Assembly (NCBI GenBank): GCA_947306605.1
Contig: CAMZHB010000117.1
Span: forward strand, 1 to 5,802
Direction of reading: 5' to 3'
Length of the DNA: 5,802 nucleotides
From: an uncultured Prevotellaceae bacterium
Lineage (GTDB): Bacteria; Bacteroidota; Bacteroidia; Bacteroidales; Bacteroidaceae
Shown one piece after another: positions 1 to 5,556 of the stretch. Position 1 is the first letter of the stretch; every line of letters starts with the position of its first letter. Position numbers and translations under genes: made by a program. The notes under the pieces were generated by a model that saw only the letters and a list, made by a program, of their open reading frames with translations, searched no databases and was not told where the DNA came from.

Positions 1-215
1 TATCCACCCAAGGGCAGCCAGCCGAGACAATATTCGGTTTCGGATTTCTTGGGCTTGAACTTCAGCAACGTCTTCCACGGGTCAAAAAAGAGGCAAAACT
101 TCTCCACCCGCACCTTGAACAGTTTGGCGAAGAAGAAATGACCGCCCTCATGGAGCAAAATGAGGATGGAGAAACACAGGATGAGTTGCAGGGCTTTTAT
201 CAGAAAGGCTTCCAT
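1..215 (-). CDS. rseP: RseP-type site-2 (M50) membrane zinc metalloprotease, N-terminal part, cut by window edge
   Basis: Only the first 71 codons are present; the rest lies beyond the left edge. The protein starts MEAFLIKALQLILCF, a hydrophobic first transmembrane segment (about residues 4-21) that runs straight into the zinc-binding HExxH motif, here HEGGH at residues 22-26 (two His ligands and the catalytic Glu23). It continues FFFAKLFKVRVEKF, then a Bacteroidetes-typical LFFDPW stretch and GWLPLGGY, matching the conserved turn after the first helix of RseP/S2P proteases. The family cuts transmembrane segments of anti-sigma factors or remnant signal peptides inside the inner membrane. Many homologues have HEFGH, and a Gly at the third position still fits HExxH. 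The ATG lies 5 nt after the dxr stop, so it is co-transcribed with dxr, a common arrangement in bacteria. Family assignment is secure; the substrate is unknown. Confidence 0.93.
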   Translation of the reverse strand, partial: MEAFLIKALQLILCFSILILLHEGGHFFFAKLFKVRVEKFCLFFDPWKTLLKFKPKKSETEYCLGWLPLGG

Positions 216-220
216 AGGAA

Positions 221-1387
221 TTATAAATTAGCAATAAGTTCTTCTGCCACGCACTGCGCTTCGGCATCGGTGGCGATATAAGTTTCAAACGTAGGTTTGG
301 CCTCGAAAGGCACGCGGTCCATAGTGCGCTCGATGTTGCGGAAGATGTCGTTGTAACCGATGCGTCCTTGGCGGAAAGCCAAGTTCATCACCTCGTTGGC
401 CCGGTTCATGACGCAAGCGGCGTTTCCTCCGCGGCGCAAGGCCTCGAAAGCCAGCTCCAGACACGGGAATTTGTCGCGGTCTGGACGCTCAAAGGTAAGC
501 TGCCCCAAAGCAAAGAGATCCATACGCTCGCCCGAAAGGGGCCTGCGGTCGGGATAAGTGAGCGCATACTGGATGGGAAGACGCATGTCGGGCATGCCGA
601 GCTGGGCCTTGACGGCACCGTCGCAGAACTGTACGGCACTGTGGATAATGGACTGGGGATGTACGAGCACTTCAATCTGCTCGGGACGCACACCAAAAAG
701 CCAGCGGGCCTCAATGACCTCAAAGCCCTTGTTCATCATGGTGGCGGAATCGATGGTTATCTTGGCGCCCATGTCCCAGTTGGGGTGGCGCAAGGCTTGC
801 TCAGGAGTGACCTCACGGAGCTGTTCCTTGGTAAACGTGCGGAACGGACCGCCGGAAGCCGTGAGCAATATCTTTTCTATTTTATTGTTGCCTTCACCTG
901 CCAAACTTTGGAAAATGGCAGAGTGCTCGCTGTCGACGGGCAATATGGGCGTGCGGAAGGTTTGGGCCAATTGTGTGACCAGTTCACCAGCCACCACGAG
1001 CGTTTCCTTATTGGCCAGGGCTATTAGTTTGCGGGCACGGATGGCATGGATGGTCGGCAACAGACCGGCAAAACCGACCAACGCCGTGAGCACCACGTCC
1101 ACCTCTTGGCTCTCGACTACCTGACACAGGGCCTCGCTGCCACAATAAACCTTCACGGGTAGATCAGCCAACGCCTCGCACAGCGTCTGATACTTCGTTT
1201 CGTTGGCAATGACCACCGCGTCGGGCTGATACTTGCGAGCCTGAGCCGCGAGCAAATCCACCCGGTCGTTGGCCGTCAGTACTTCAACCTCGAACAAGTC
1301 GGGGTGCTCGTCTATCACTTGCAGCGCCTGGGTACCGATGGAACCGGTCGAGCCCAATATGGCGATTCTTTTTTTCTTTTTCTCCAT
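221..1387 (-). CDS. dxr: 1-deoxy-D-xylulose 5-phosphate reductoisomerase
   Basis: This cytoplasmic enzyme of the MEP isoprenoid pathway converts 1-deoxy-D-xylulose 5-phosphate to 2-C-methyl-D-erythritol 4-phosphate using NADPH and a divalent metal. The 388-aa length is normal. The NADPH-binding GSTGSIG loop is at residues 12-18 and LANKE at 124-128. The metal ligands sit in VDSEH (Asp152, Glu154) and in MMNKGFEVIEA (Asn219, Lys220, Glu223). The substrate-phosphate loop TASGGPF (176-182), the HPNW flexible-loop region (201-204) and GMPDMRLPIQYAL (264-276) are all present. All expected catalytic positions appear intact, so it should be active and, by family knowledge, a fosmidomycin target. The start ATG is followed by a lysine-rich leader (MEKKKKR) just before the first beta strand. 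It begins 9 nt after rimM and ends 5 nt before rseP. Confidence 0.98.
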   Translation of the reverse strand: MEKKKKRIAILGSTGSIGTQALQVIDEHPDLFEVEVLTANDRVDLLAAQARKYQPDAVVIANETKYQTLCEALADLPVKVYCGSEALCQVVESQEVDVVLTALVGFAGLLPTIHAIRARKLIALANKETLVVAGELVTQLAQTFRTPILPVDSEHSAIFQSLAGEGNNKIEKILLTASGGPFRTFTKEQLREVTPEQALRHPNWDMGAKITIDSATMMNKGFEVIEARWLFGVRPEQIEVLVHPQSIIHSAVQFCDGAVKAQLGMPDMRLPIQYALTYPDRRPLSGERMDLFALGQLTFERPDRDKFPCLELAFEALRRGGNAACVMNRANEVMNLAFRQGRIGYNDIFRNIERTMDRVPFEAKPTFETYIATDAEAQCVAEELIANL

Positions 1388-1396
1388 TGGCTTGTG

Positions 1397-1924
1397 TCAG
1401 TTGTTCAAGTCCAGAAGCCCCTCGGGCAGTTGTAACGTCAGTACGCGCGCTTTTTCATCGACCGACACCAGAAAATCCTCATGGAAAGGCACGAGAACTT
1501 CTCCCCCAGCCTCGCGCTTGATGCACAACAGAAGATTGACATTGCGGTCGTCAACGTAGTCCACAACGCCCAAATGTCCCGAATTCACGTCATCCACGCT
1601 GAAACCGGTCAGATAGTTCCACGTTAGAGGCTCTTCTTCGCGTTCGGGTATCATCGACAGTGGAAAATAAACCTCCGCGCCACAAAGTTGCTGGGCACGT
1701 TCCACATCGTCCACATCCTCGAACTTCATTATGGCTGTGGAACGGTTCTTGAAACGGTACGAATCAATAAAGAACGGAACGGGAAGTCCGTCGAGCATCA
1801 AGAAGAGAACATTGGCTTCGGTACGGTCGAAGACATCGTCCGTAAACGTCAGGTCCACCTCGCCGGCCAAACCGTGAGCACGGGCTATGTAGCCAATTTT
1901 GTAAATATCTTCCCGACGTATCAT
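1397..1924 (-). CDS. rimM: 16S rRNA processing / 30S ribosome maturation factor RimM
   Basis: RimM is a cytoplasmic assembly factor that binds ribosomal protein uS19 and helps mature the 16S 3' (head) domain. The protein is 175 aa, the usual size. The N-terminal RimM beta-barrel carries the signature IGYIARAHGLAGEV (residues 10-23). A PRC-barrel-type C-terminal domain begins near residue 100 (LTWNYLTGFSV) and contains GEVLVPFHEDFLVSVD (141-156), ending in LPEGLLDL. The ATG lies one base after the murA stop codon (TAA-A-ATG), so translational coupling to murA is likely. The start is fixed by the signature lying close to the N-terminus. In many other bacteria rimM sits with rpsP and trmD; here it sits between murA and dxr. 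Confidence 0.96.
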   Translation of the reverse strand: MIRREDIYKIGYIARAHGLAGEVDLTFTDDVFDRTEANVLFLMLDGLPVPFFIDSYRFKNRSTAIMKFEDVDDVERAQQLCGAEVYFPLSMIPEREEEPLTWNYLTGFSVDDVNSGHLGVVDYVDDRNVNLLLCIKREAGGEVLVPFHEDFLVSVDEKARVLTLQLPEGLLDLNN

Positions 1925-1925
1925 T

Positions 1926-3230
1926 TTACACGCGTTTTATGTGTGCGCCGAGCGCATTCAGACGCTCGTCAATGTGTTCATAACCGCGGTCAATCTGCTC
2001 CACGTTGTCTATTCGGCTCACGCCATCGGCACTCAAAGCGGCAATAAGCAGAGCAATGCCGGCACGGATGTCGGGCGACACCATGCGGCGGGCTCGCAAA
2101 CGCAGCGACTGGTCATGGCCGACAACCACGGCACGGTGCGGGTCGCAAAGAATGATTTGGGCGCCCATGTCTATGAGGCGGTCGACAAAAAACAGGCGGC
2201 TTTCGAACATCTTCTGGTGGAACAGCACAGAGCCTTTGGCCTGGGTAGCCACTACAATGAGCACACTCAGCAGGTCGGGCGTCAGTCCGGGCCAGGGAGC
2301 GTCGTCGATGGTCATGAACGAGCCGTCCAAGAACGTTTCTATCTCATAATGCTCCTGCCGCGGCACAACAATGTCGTCACCCTTCACCTCGAGCCGGACA
2401 CCCAAGCGCTGAAACGCGCGGGGGATGTTACCCAAATTGTAGAACGAGGTGTCTTTGATGGTAAGGCCGCCGCCAAGCATGGCCGACATGCCTATGAAAC
2501 TGCCCACCTCAATCATGTCGGGCAGCACCCGGTGTTCCGTTCCGTGCAGGGCGTTGACACCGGTAATGGTAAGCAGATTGCTTGCCACGCCTTCTATCTT
2601 CGCTCCCATGCCATTGAGCATCCGGCAGAGTTGCTGCACGTAAGGCTCACAGGCCGCATTGTAAATGGTAGTGACGCCCTCGGCCAAGACGGCAGCCATC
2701 ACGATGTTGGCCGTTCCCGTCACCGAAGCCTCGTCGAGCAGCATATAAGTACCTTTGAGACGGTCGGCACGAAGAGTGTAGCGTGTGTGGGGGCCATCGA
2801 CATCGAGCGAAGCACCCAAGTGCTGCATACCGGTCAGATGGGTGTCCACGCGGCGGCGTCCTATTTTGTCTCCGCCGGGTTTGGCCAGCACGGCTTCGCC
2901 GAAACGTGCCAGCAGCGGGCCGACGAGCATCACGGAGCCGCGCAGGGCGGCACACTTCTGCATGAATTCGTCACTGCGGGCATACGAGAGGTCCACGGCG
3001 TCAGCCCTGAACGTATAGTCGCCAGCAGAGAGACGGGTCACCTTCACGCCCAGATGGCGCAGAAGGTCGATGAGGTGCTGCACGTCCAGTATTTCGGGAA
3101 TATTGGAAATGCGCACTTCTTCCGGGGTCAACAAGGTGGCACAGATAACCTCCAGCGCCTCGTTCTTGGCGCCCTGCGGCACGATGTTGCCTTCCAGACG
3201 GTGACCGCCCTCAATGATGAATGATGCCAT
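1926..3230 (-). CDS. murA: UDP-N-acetylglucosamine 1-carboxyvinyltransferase, Asp active-site variant
   Basis: MurA transfers enolpyruvate from PEP to UDP-GlcNAc, the first committed step of peptidoglycan synthesis, in the cytoplasm. The 434-aa protein has the EPT fold signatures: AKNEAL with Lys22 and Asn23, Arg97, LLARFG, the mobile loop PGGDKIGRRRVDTH (118-131), DEASVTGTAN (166-175), Asp319 in GLTPDLL, and IDRGYEHI (413-420). Arg97 to Asp121 has the same 24-residue spacing as Arg91 to Cys115 in E. coli MurA, so Asp121 replaces the usual catalytic Cys. That change is known from naturally fosfomycin-insensitive MurA enzymes. I chose the ATG at 3230 because it starts directly at the first conserved strand (ASFIIEGGHRLEGN). 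The longer reading frame begins with GTG at 3317, overlaps the upstream gene and adds no family sequence. The gap from the DUF4290 gene is 37 nt, the largest within the cluster. Confidence 0.97.
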   Translation of the reverse strand: MASFIIEGGHRLEGNIVPQGAKNEALEVICATLLTPEEVRISNIPEILDVQHLIDLLRHLGVKVTRLSAGDYTFRADAVDLSYARSDEFMQKCAALRGSVMLVGPLLARFGEAVLAKPGGDKIGRRRVDTHLTGMQHLGASLDVDGPHTRYTLRADRLKGTYMLLDEASVTGTANIVMAAVLAEGVTTIYNAACEPYVQQLCRMLNGMGAKIEGVASNLLTITGVNALHGTEHRVLPDMIEVGSFIGMSAMLGGGLTIKDTSFYNLGNIPRAFQRLGVRLEVKGDDIVVPRQEHYEIETFLDGSFMTIDDAPWPGLTPDLLSVLIVVATQAKGSVLFHQKMFESRLFFVDRLIDMGAQIILCDPHRAVVVGHDQSLRLRARRMVSPDIRAGIALLIAALSADGVSRIDNVEQIDRGYEHIDERLNALGAHIKRV

Positions 3231-3267
3231 GCAAATATCGGTAAGCGGGAACAGTATTTCTTTCTTA

Positions 3268-3864
3268 TCAACGGTTGCGACGGCGGCGCATCTGCACCCG
3301 CGGCTGCTGGTTGCCACTGGGCACGGAACCGTTGAAGCGTACCTGACCGGTGGTCACCTGCACGCGGCCGTCGGTATAGTGTGCCAAGTCGTCGGCAATT
3401 TTCTCTTCGTTCAGCGAATCCTTGTTCCAATAGTACAAGTCCTTCCGCATTTGGTTTGCCGTCAGTTCCACCAGGCGGTCGCGTTCAGCGCCGGGCTCCA
3501 TGTCGCCCAGGTGGCGCATGAGTTCTTCCAACAGGTGGCCGTAGTGACGGCGGTCGATTTCGGTCATGGGATAAGGCAGCGGCGCCGGTTTGACGTTGGC
3601 GTCCTCCTCGCGGGTGATTTCCACGGGATAGTCGATGTCCAGTTCATAGTGCGAAAGGCGCGCGAGATGGTCCCAATACATACGGCGGGCGTCGCGGGCG
3701 TCCAGTTCCGTGGGGAACATCCTTTCCATCAGCTCCACGATGGTTTCGGCACAGCGCTGGCGTTCCTCGCGCGAGGTCAGTGTCAGGGCGTAGTCCACCA
3801 TATTCTGTACGGTACGGCCGTACTCTGGCAGAATCAGCAATTCTCGGTCGGTATTGTAATCCAT
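3268..3864 (-). CDS. DUF4290 family protein of unknown function
   Basis: I recognise this 198-aa protein as the Bacteroidetes-restricted DUF4290 family from its opening (MDYNTDRELLILPEYGR) and its usual place directly before murA. Its biochemical role is not known. It is predicted cytoplasmic: no signal peptide or membrane segment is visible. Residues 14-75 look alpha-helical, with charged and amphipathic stretches (EERQRCAETIVELMERMF). A second helical block spans 101-165 (HYGHLLEELMRHLGDME, then LVELTANQMRKDLYYWNKDSLNEEKIADDL). The C-terminus becomes low-complexity and polar (about 170-190) and ends in a basic tail QMRRRRNR, which could contact nucleic acid or acidic partners; that is inference. 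It starts 4 nt after the tsaB stop, so it is very likely co-transcribed with tsaB and murA. Confidence 0.9.
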   Translation of the reverse strand: MDYNTDRELLILPEYGRTVQNMVDYALTLTSREERQRCAETIVELMERMFPTELDARDARRMYWDHLARLSHYELDIDYPVEITREEDANVKPAPLPYPMTEIDRRHYGHLLEELMRHLGDMEPGAERDRLVELTANQMRKDLYYWNKDSLNEEKIADDLAHYTDGRVQVTTGQVRFNGSVPSGNQQPRVQMRRRRNR

Positions 3865-3868
3865 TTTT

Positions 3869-4564
3869 CTAAAATAATTTCTTTGATTGTGTTGCCACGA
3901 ATTCCTTCAGGTAGAACGGTTCGAAGTAGGCCACGTCTTCCGTCTTGCCCCGCAGGAACTGGCGTTCGGCCAGGGGCATCATGTGCTTGGCCAGCGGTTC
4001 CACACCGTCCACGAAGACGGCATTGGCATGGCTGCTGAGGAGCGGTTTGCACTTCTCCGCCCCGTTGCCGAAGAACACCACCGGGCCACGGTCCAGGTAC
4101 TCGCGGTAGGAGCCGTCGTCGATGATGTCGGCCGACACAGGCTTTTGCACCTTCAGGGCGCGGTCGTAGATGGCGGAATAAACCTCCATGCGGCGGGCGT
4201 CGATCATGGGGCACAGCAGGGCATCCTCGGGCAGGTCGGCCCGGTAGAGCAGCAAGGGCACGCAGAGCAACTCCAGCGTGGGCACCGCAATGAGTTTGAG
4301 GTTACGCCCGTAGCACAGGCCTTTGGCCGTCGACACCCCGATGCGCAGTCCCGTGTAAGAGCCCGGGCCGCTGCTCACGGCCACGGCATCGACGGGGATG
4401 GCGTGACTGTCGGCAAACGACACGGCTTCTTCCACGTAAGGTCCCAGCACCACGCCGTGGGAGGGTCCTTCGTGACATTCGCGCGACATCAGGCACTGCC
4501 CGTCCTGGCTCAGCGCCACGGAGCACACCTGTGTGGACGTTTCTATATGTACAATGCAAGCCAT
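3869..4564 (-). CDS. tsaB: tRNA N6-threonylcarbamoyladenosine (t6A37) biosynthesis protein TsaB
   Basis: TsaB (YeaZ) is the non-catalytic ASKHA-fold partner of TsaD. With TsaE they transfer threonylcarbamoyl from TC-AMP to A37 of ANN-decoding tRNAs. The 231-aa protein begins with the family strand ACIVHIETSTQVCSVAL and has the family loop GPGSYTGLRIG (residues 66-76), followed by STAKGLCYG. IDARRMEVYSAIY (121-133) matches the conserved DARR-EVY motif, and it ends in YFEPFYLKEF (213-222), as usual. I chose the ATG at 4564 because it lies immediately before the first conserved strand. The frame remains open upstream to 4636, but that extension would overlap the DUF3256 gene and adds no family sequence. 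The start lies 14 nt after the preceding stop, and the TAG stop is 4 nt before the DUF4290 gene. The binding partner TsaD is not in this window. Confidence 0.96.
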   Translation of the reverse strand: MACIVHIETSTQVCSVALSQDGQCLMSRECHEGPSHGVVLGPYVEEAVSFADSHAIPVDAVAVSSGPGSYTGLRIGVSTAKGLCYGRNLKLIAVPTLELLCVPLLLYRADLPEDALLCPMIDARRMEVYSAIYDRALKVQKPVSADIIDDGSYREYLDRGPVVFFGNGAEKCKPLLSSHANAVFVDGVEPLAKHMMPLAERQFLRGKTEDVAYFEPFYLKEFVATQSKKLF

Positions 4565-4578
4565 TTTCTCAATCCGGT

Positions 4579-5208
4579 TTATTTGCGTACGAAGCGGCGG
4601 CCCTGCCATTGGCAGCTCACGCGTTCCGTCAGCCACGCGGCCTGTTCCTGGCGCCGCTCGGGGTCGCCCCCGTCGGCATGGAGGATGAAGTCCAACGTGT
4701 CGGCATCGGCCGACAGGCGGGCTTCCACGAGAGCCGTTTCCAGTCCGTCGAGCACGGCACGGCCTTCGTCTTTCGTCAGTTCCGGCCGCAGGAAAGCGTC
4801 CGCACCGGGCACACGGACGAAGCGCGAGGCCGGCAAGGGACGCCAGTCCAACGTGTAGAACGCCACGGTGCTCATGGGTTCAGGCGTGAGACAGGTGTGC
4901 ACCAGACACACCACCGTGTCGCGCCCGCCGGACAACAGTTTCATCTCGGCACGGCTGGCAGCCGACAGTTCCCACCGGGCATACTCGTCGGTCAGCACAG
5001 CCAGCACGCTGGTTTCGCCCATGCGGTTCTTCACCGCGGCGTACATGCCGCTGTCGCGGAAATCGACAGCGTCGAGCAGATTATCTGTCGAAAGCAGAGG
5101 CAACACCTCCTGGGGCATCTGCACCAGCACATGCTTCATTGTCCGTCCCCAAGCACCGGCAGTGCCAAGAAACAGACACACGCAAACGATTAAAGCGTAT
5201 CTACGCAT
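4579..5208 (-). CDS. DUF3256 family exported protein of unknown function
   Basis: This is a 209-aa protein from the ATG at 5208. It opens MRRYALIVCVCLFLGTAGAWG, a classic signal peptide with two arginines, a hydrophobic core and a small-residue stretch near residues 16-21, so export to the periplasm is predicted. Cys9 and Cys11 lie inside the hydrophobic core and do not form a clear lipobox. I match it to the Bacteroidetes DUF3256 family from features such as the VLPLLSTDNLLDAVDF block (35-50), LTDEYARWELS (72-82), the AEMKLL strand (88-93), a predicted helix with TLDFIL (171-176), and the C-terminal W-x-G-R-F-x-R motif. Function is unknown. The reading frame can also start at a TTG at 5220 (four extra residues), but the ATG gives a cleaner signal peptide. 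It is the first gene of the cluster, after a terminator-rich spacer, and 14 nt before tsaB. Confidence 0.82.
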   Translation of the reverse strand: MRRYALIVCVCLFLGTAGAWGRTMKHVLVQMPQEVLPLLSTDNLLDAVDFRDSGMYAAVKNRMGETSVLAVLTDEYARWELSAASRAEMKLLSGGRDTVVCLVHTCLTPEPMSTVAFYTLDWRPLPASRFVRVPGADAFLRPELTKDEGRAVLDGLETALVEARLSADADTLDFILHADGGDPERRQEQAAWLTERVSCQWQGRRFVRK

Positions 5209-5209
5209 T

Positions 5210-5326
5210 TCAACGTACAAAAATACACATTTTAATTGAGAGTTTAGAATTTTGCTTTGTAAAATCGCGGGCTGCGCGACCTAACGTCGGCCGCAGACCG
5301 GTGACCATCGCTCCCATTGCTTCCAT
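5210..5326 (-). other. Doubtful 38-codon ORF ending one base before the DUF3256 gene
   Basis: A short reading frame starts MEAMGAMVTGLRPTLGR and ends at a TGA one base before the DUF3256 ATG (TGA-A-ATG). Its N-terminus is encoded by a degenerate 9-nt tandem repeat, which gives the Met-Glu/Gly-Ala periodicity, and the remainder is basic. I recognise no domain. It could be a leader peptide coupled to the downstream gene, but a repeat-derived chance ORF is more likely. If the candidate promoter box at 5218-5225 is the real one, this ORF would not be on the operon transcript. Confidence 0.15.
5218..5225 (-). promoter_or_regulatory. Candidate Bacteroidetes -7 promoter box (TATTTTTG)
   Basis: Read on the minus strand, TATTTTTG matches the Bacteroidetes -7 consensus TAnnTTTG exactly and is the only full match I found in the spacer before the DUF3256 gene. 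The surrounding DNA is AT-rich, unlike the coding regions. I see no convincing TTTG-type -33 box about 19-21 nt upstream. The implied transcription start would lie only a few bases before the ATG at 5208, giving a very short or leaderless 5' end. It is therefore a candidate only. Confidence 0.3.
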
Positions 5327-5333
5327 TGTTCCC
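5305..5333. repeat. Degenerate 9-nt tandem repeat, about 3.2 copies
   Basis: On the plus strand three consecutive 9-mers, CCATCGCTC, CCATTGCTT and CCATTGTTC, are followed by a partial unit CC. The CCAT core is invariant and later positions vary. It is short and imperfect, in non-coding DNA, and may be a small polymorphic repeat. No function is implied by the sequence. Confidence 0.6.
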
Positions 5334-5378
5334 AAAAAGCTCCGACTTTCGCTTCACAAAGGCGGCGCTTCAAAAATC

Positions 5379-5414
5379 AGAAGCGGCGTCTCGAAATTTT
5401 GAGACGCCGCTTCT
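5379..5414. terminator. Perfect 14-bp hairpin, possible second or bidirectional terminator
   Basis: The arms AGAAGCGGCGTCTC (5379-5392) and GAGACGCCGCTTCT (5401-5414) pair perfectly around an 8-nt AT-rich loop. On the minus strand the stem is followed by GATTTTTG (5 T after two other bases), and on the plus strand by ATTTTG. Either side is a modest U-tract, weaker than that of the neighbouring hairpin at 5487-5527. It probably backs up that terminator for readthrough from the susD-like gene; a structured RNA or repeat-associated palindrome is the alternative. Confidence 0.6.
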
Positions 5415-5486
5415 ATTTTGTCCTTTTCTGCCGCCTGCGGAAACCCGGCGCATGACAAAACGCCTTCTTTCTGTATCCATTTTTTG

Positions 5487-5527
5487 AAAAAAAAACGTCC
5501 GGCGCACATGGTGGCGTGCGCCGGACG
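5487..5527 (-). terminator. Rho-independent terminator of the susD-like gene
   Basis: A perfect 12-bp GC-rich stem (CGTCCGGCGCAC at 5496-5507 pairing with 5516-5527) with an 8-nt loop is followed on the minus strand by nine consecutive T residues (5495-5487). It begins about 30 nt after the stop codon of the susD-like gene, the expected place. This is the clearest regulatory element in the window. Confidence 0.93.
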
Positions 5528-5556
5528 AATCTATCGTTACACGTTGTGTGTTGTGT

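Larger units (their letters stand above)
5221..5556. other. 336-bp intergenic spacer between the susD-like gene and the seven-gene cluster
   Basis: No convincing protein gene is present. From right to left it holds a strong terminator (5487-5527), a weak TTTTGTC/GACAAAA inverted pair (5416-5422 with 5454-5460), a perfect 14-bp hairpin (5379-5414), a degenerate 9-nt tandem repeat (5305-5333), a GC-rich patch (about 5266-5300) and an AT-rich stretch (5221-5265) leading to the first cluster gene. It separates two transcription units that run in the same direction, so the cluster promoter should lie here. Confidence 0.75.

Noticed and set aside
368..1027. 219-aa plus-strand open reading frame opposite dxr
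   Set aside because: Shadow of dxr; no motifs, and the minus-strand frame carries all catalytic signatures.
1366..1387. Poly-A-rich start of dxr (Lys-rich codons) as a programmed frameshift site
   Set aside because: The codon phase does not match a canonical slippery heptamer, no downstream structure is evident, and the zero frame encodes an intact enzyme.
1941..3224. 427-aa plus-strand open reading frame opposite almost the whole of murA
   Set aside because: It mirrors a clearly conserved murA gene, has no recognisable family motifs, and is His/Gln/Val/Gly-rich as expected for the antisense of GC-biased codons.
3231..3317. 29-residue N-terminal extension of murA from a GTG at 3317
   Set aside because: Overlaps the end of the DUF4290 gene and precedes the first conserved MurA strand; the ATG at 3230 fits the family.
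4565..4636. 24-residue N-terminal extension of tsaB
   Set aside because: Overlaps the end of the DUF3256 gene; TsaB proteins normally begin directly at the first strand, as from the ATG at 4564.
3887..4858. 323-aa plus-strand open reading frame opposite tsaB and part of the DUF3256 gene
   Set aside because: Spans two real genes on the other strand, with His/Arg/Val-rich composition and no domain signal.
4531..5193. 220-aa plus-strand open reading frame opposite the DUF3256 gene
   Set aside because: Antisense shadow; the minus-strand product has a proper signal peptide and family features.
5416..5460. TTTTGTC / GACAAAA inverted pair as a third terminator or operator
   Set aside because: Only 7-bp AT-rich arms separated by about 31 nt, easily due to chance.
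5221..5556. Possible small RNA or riboswitch in the spacer
   Set aside because: The hairpins fit terminators; I recognise no known riboswitch core, and no conservation data are available.
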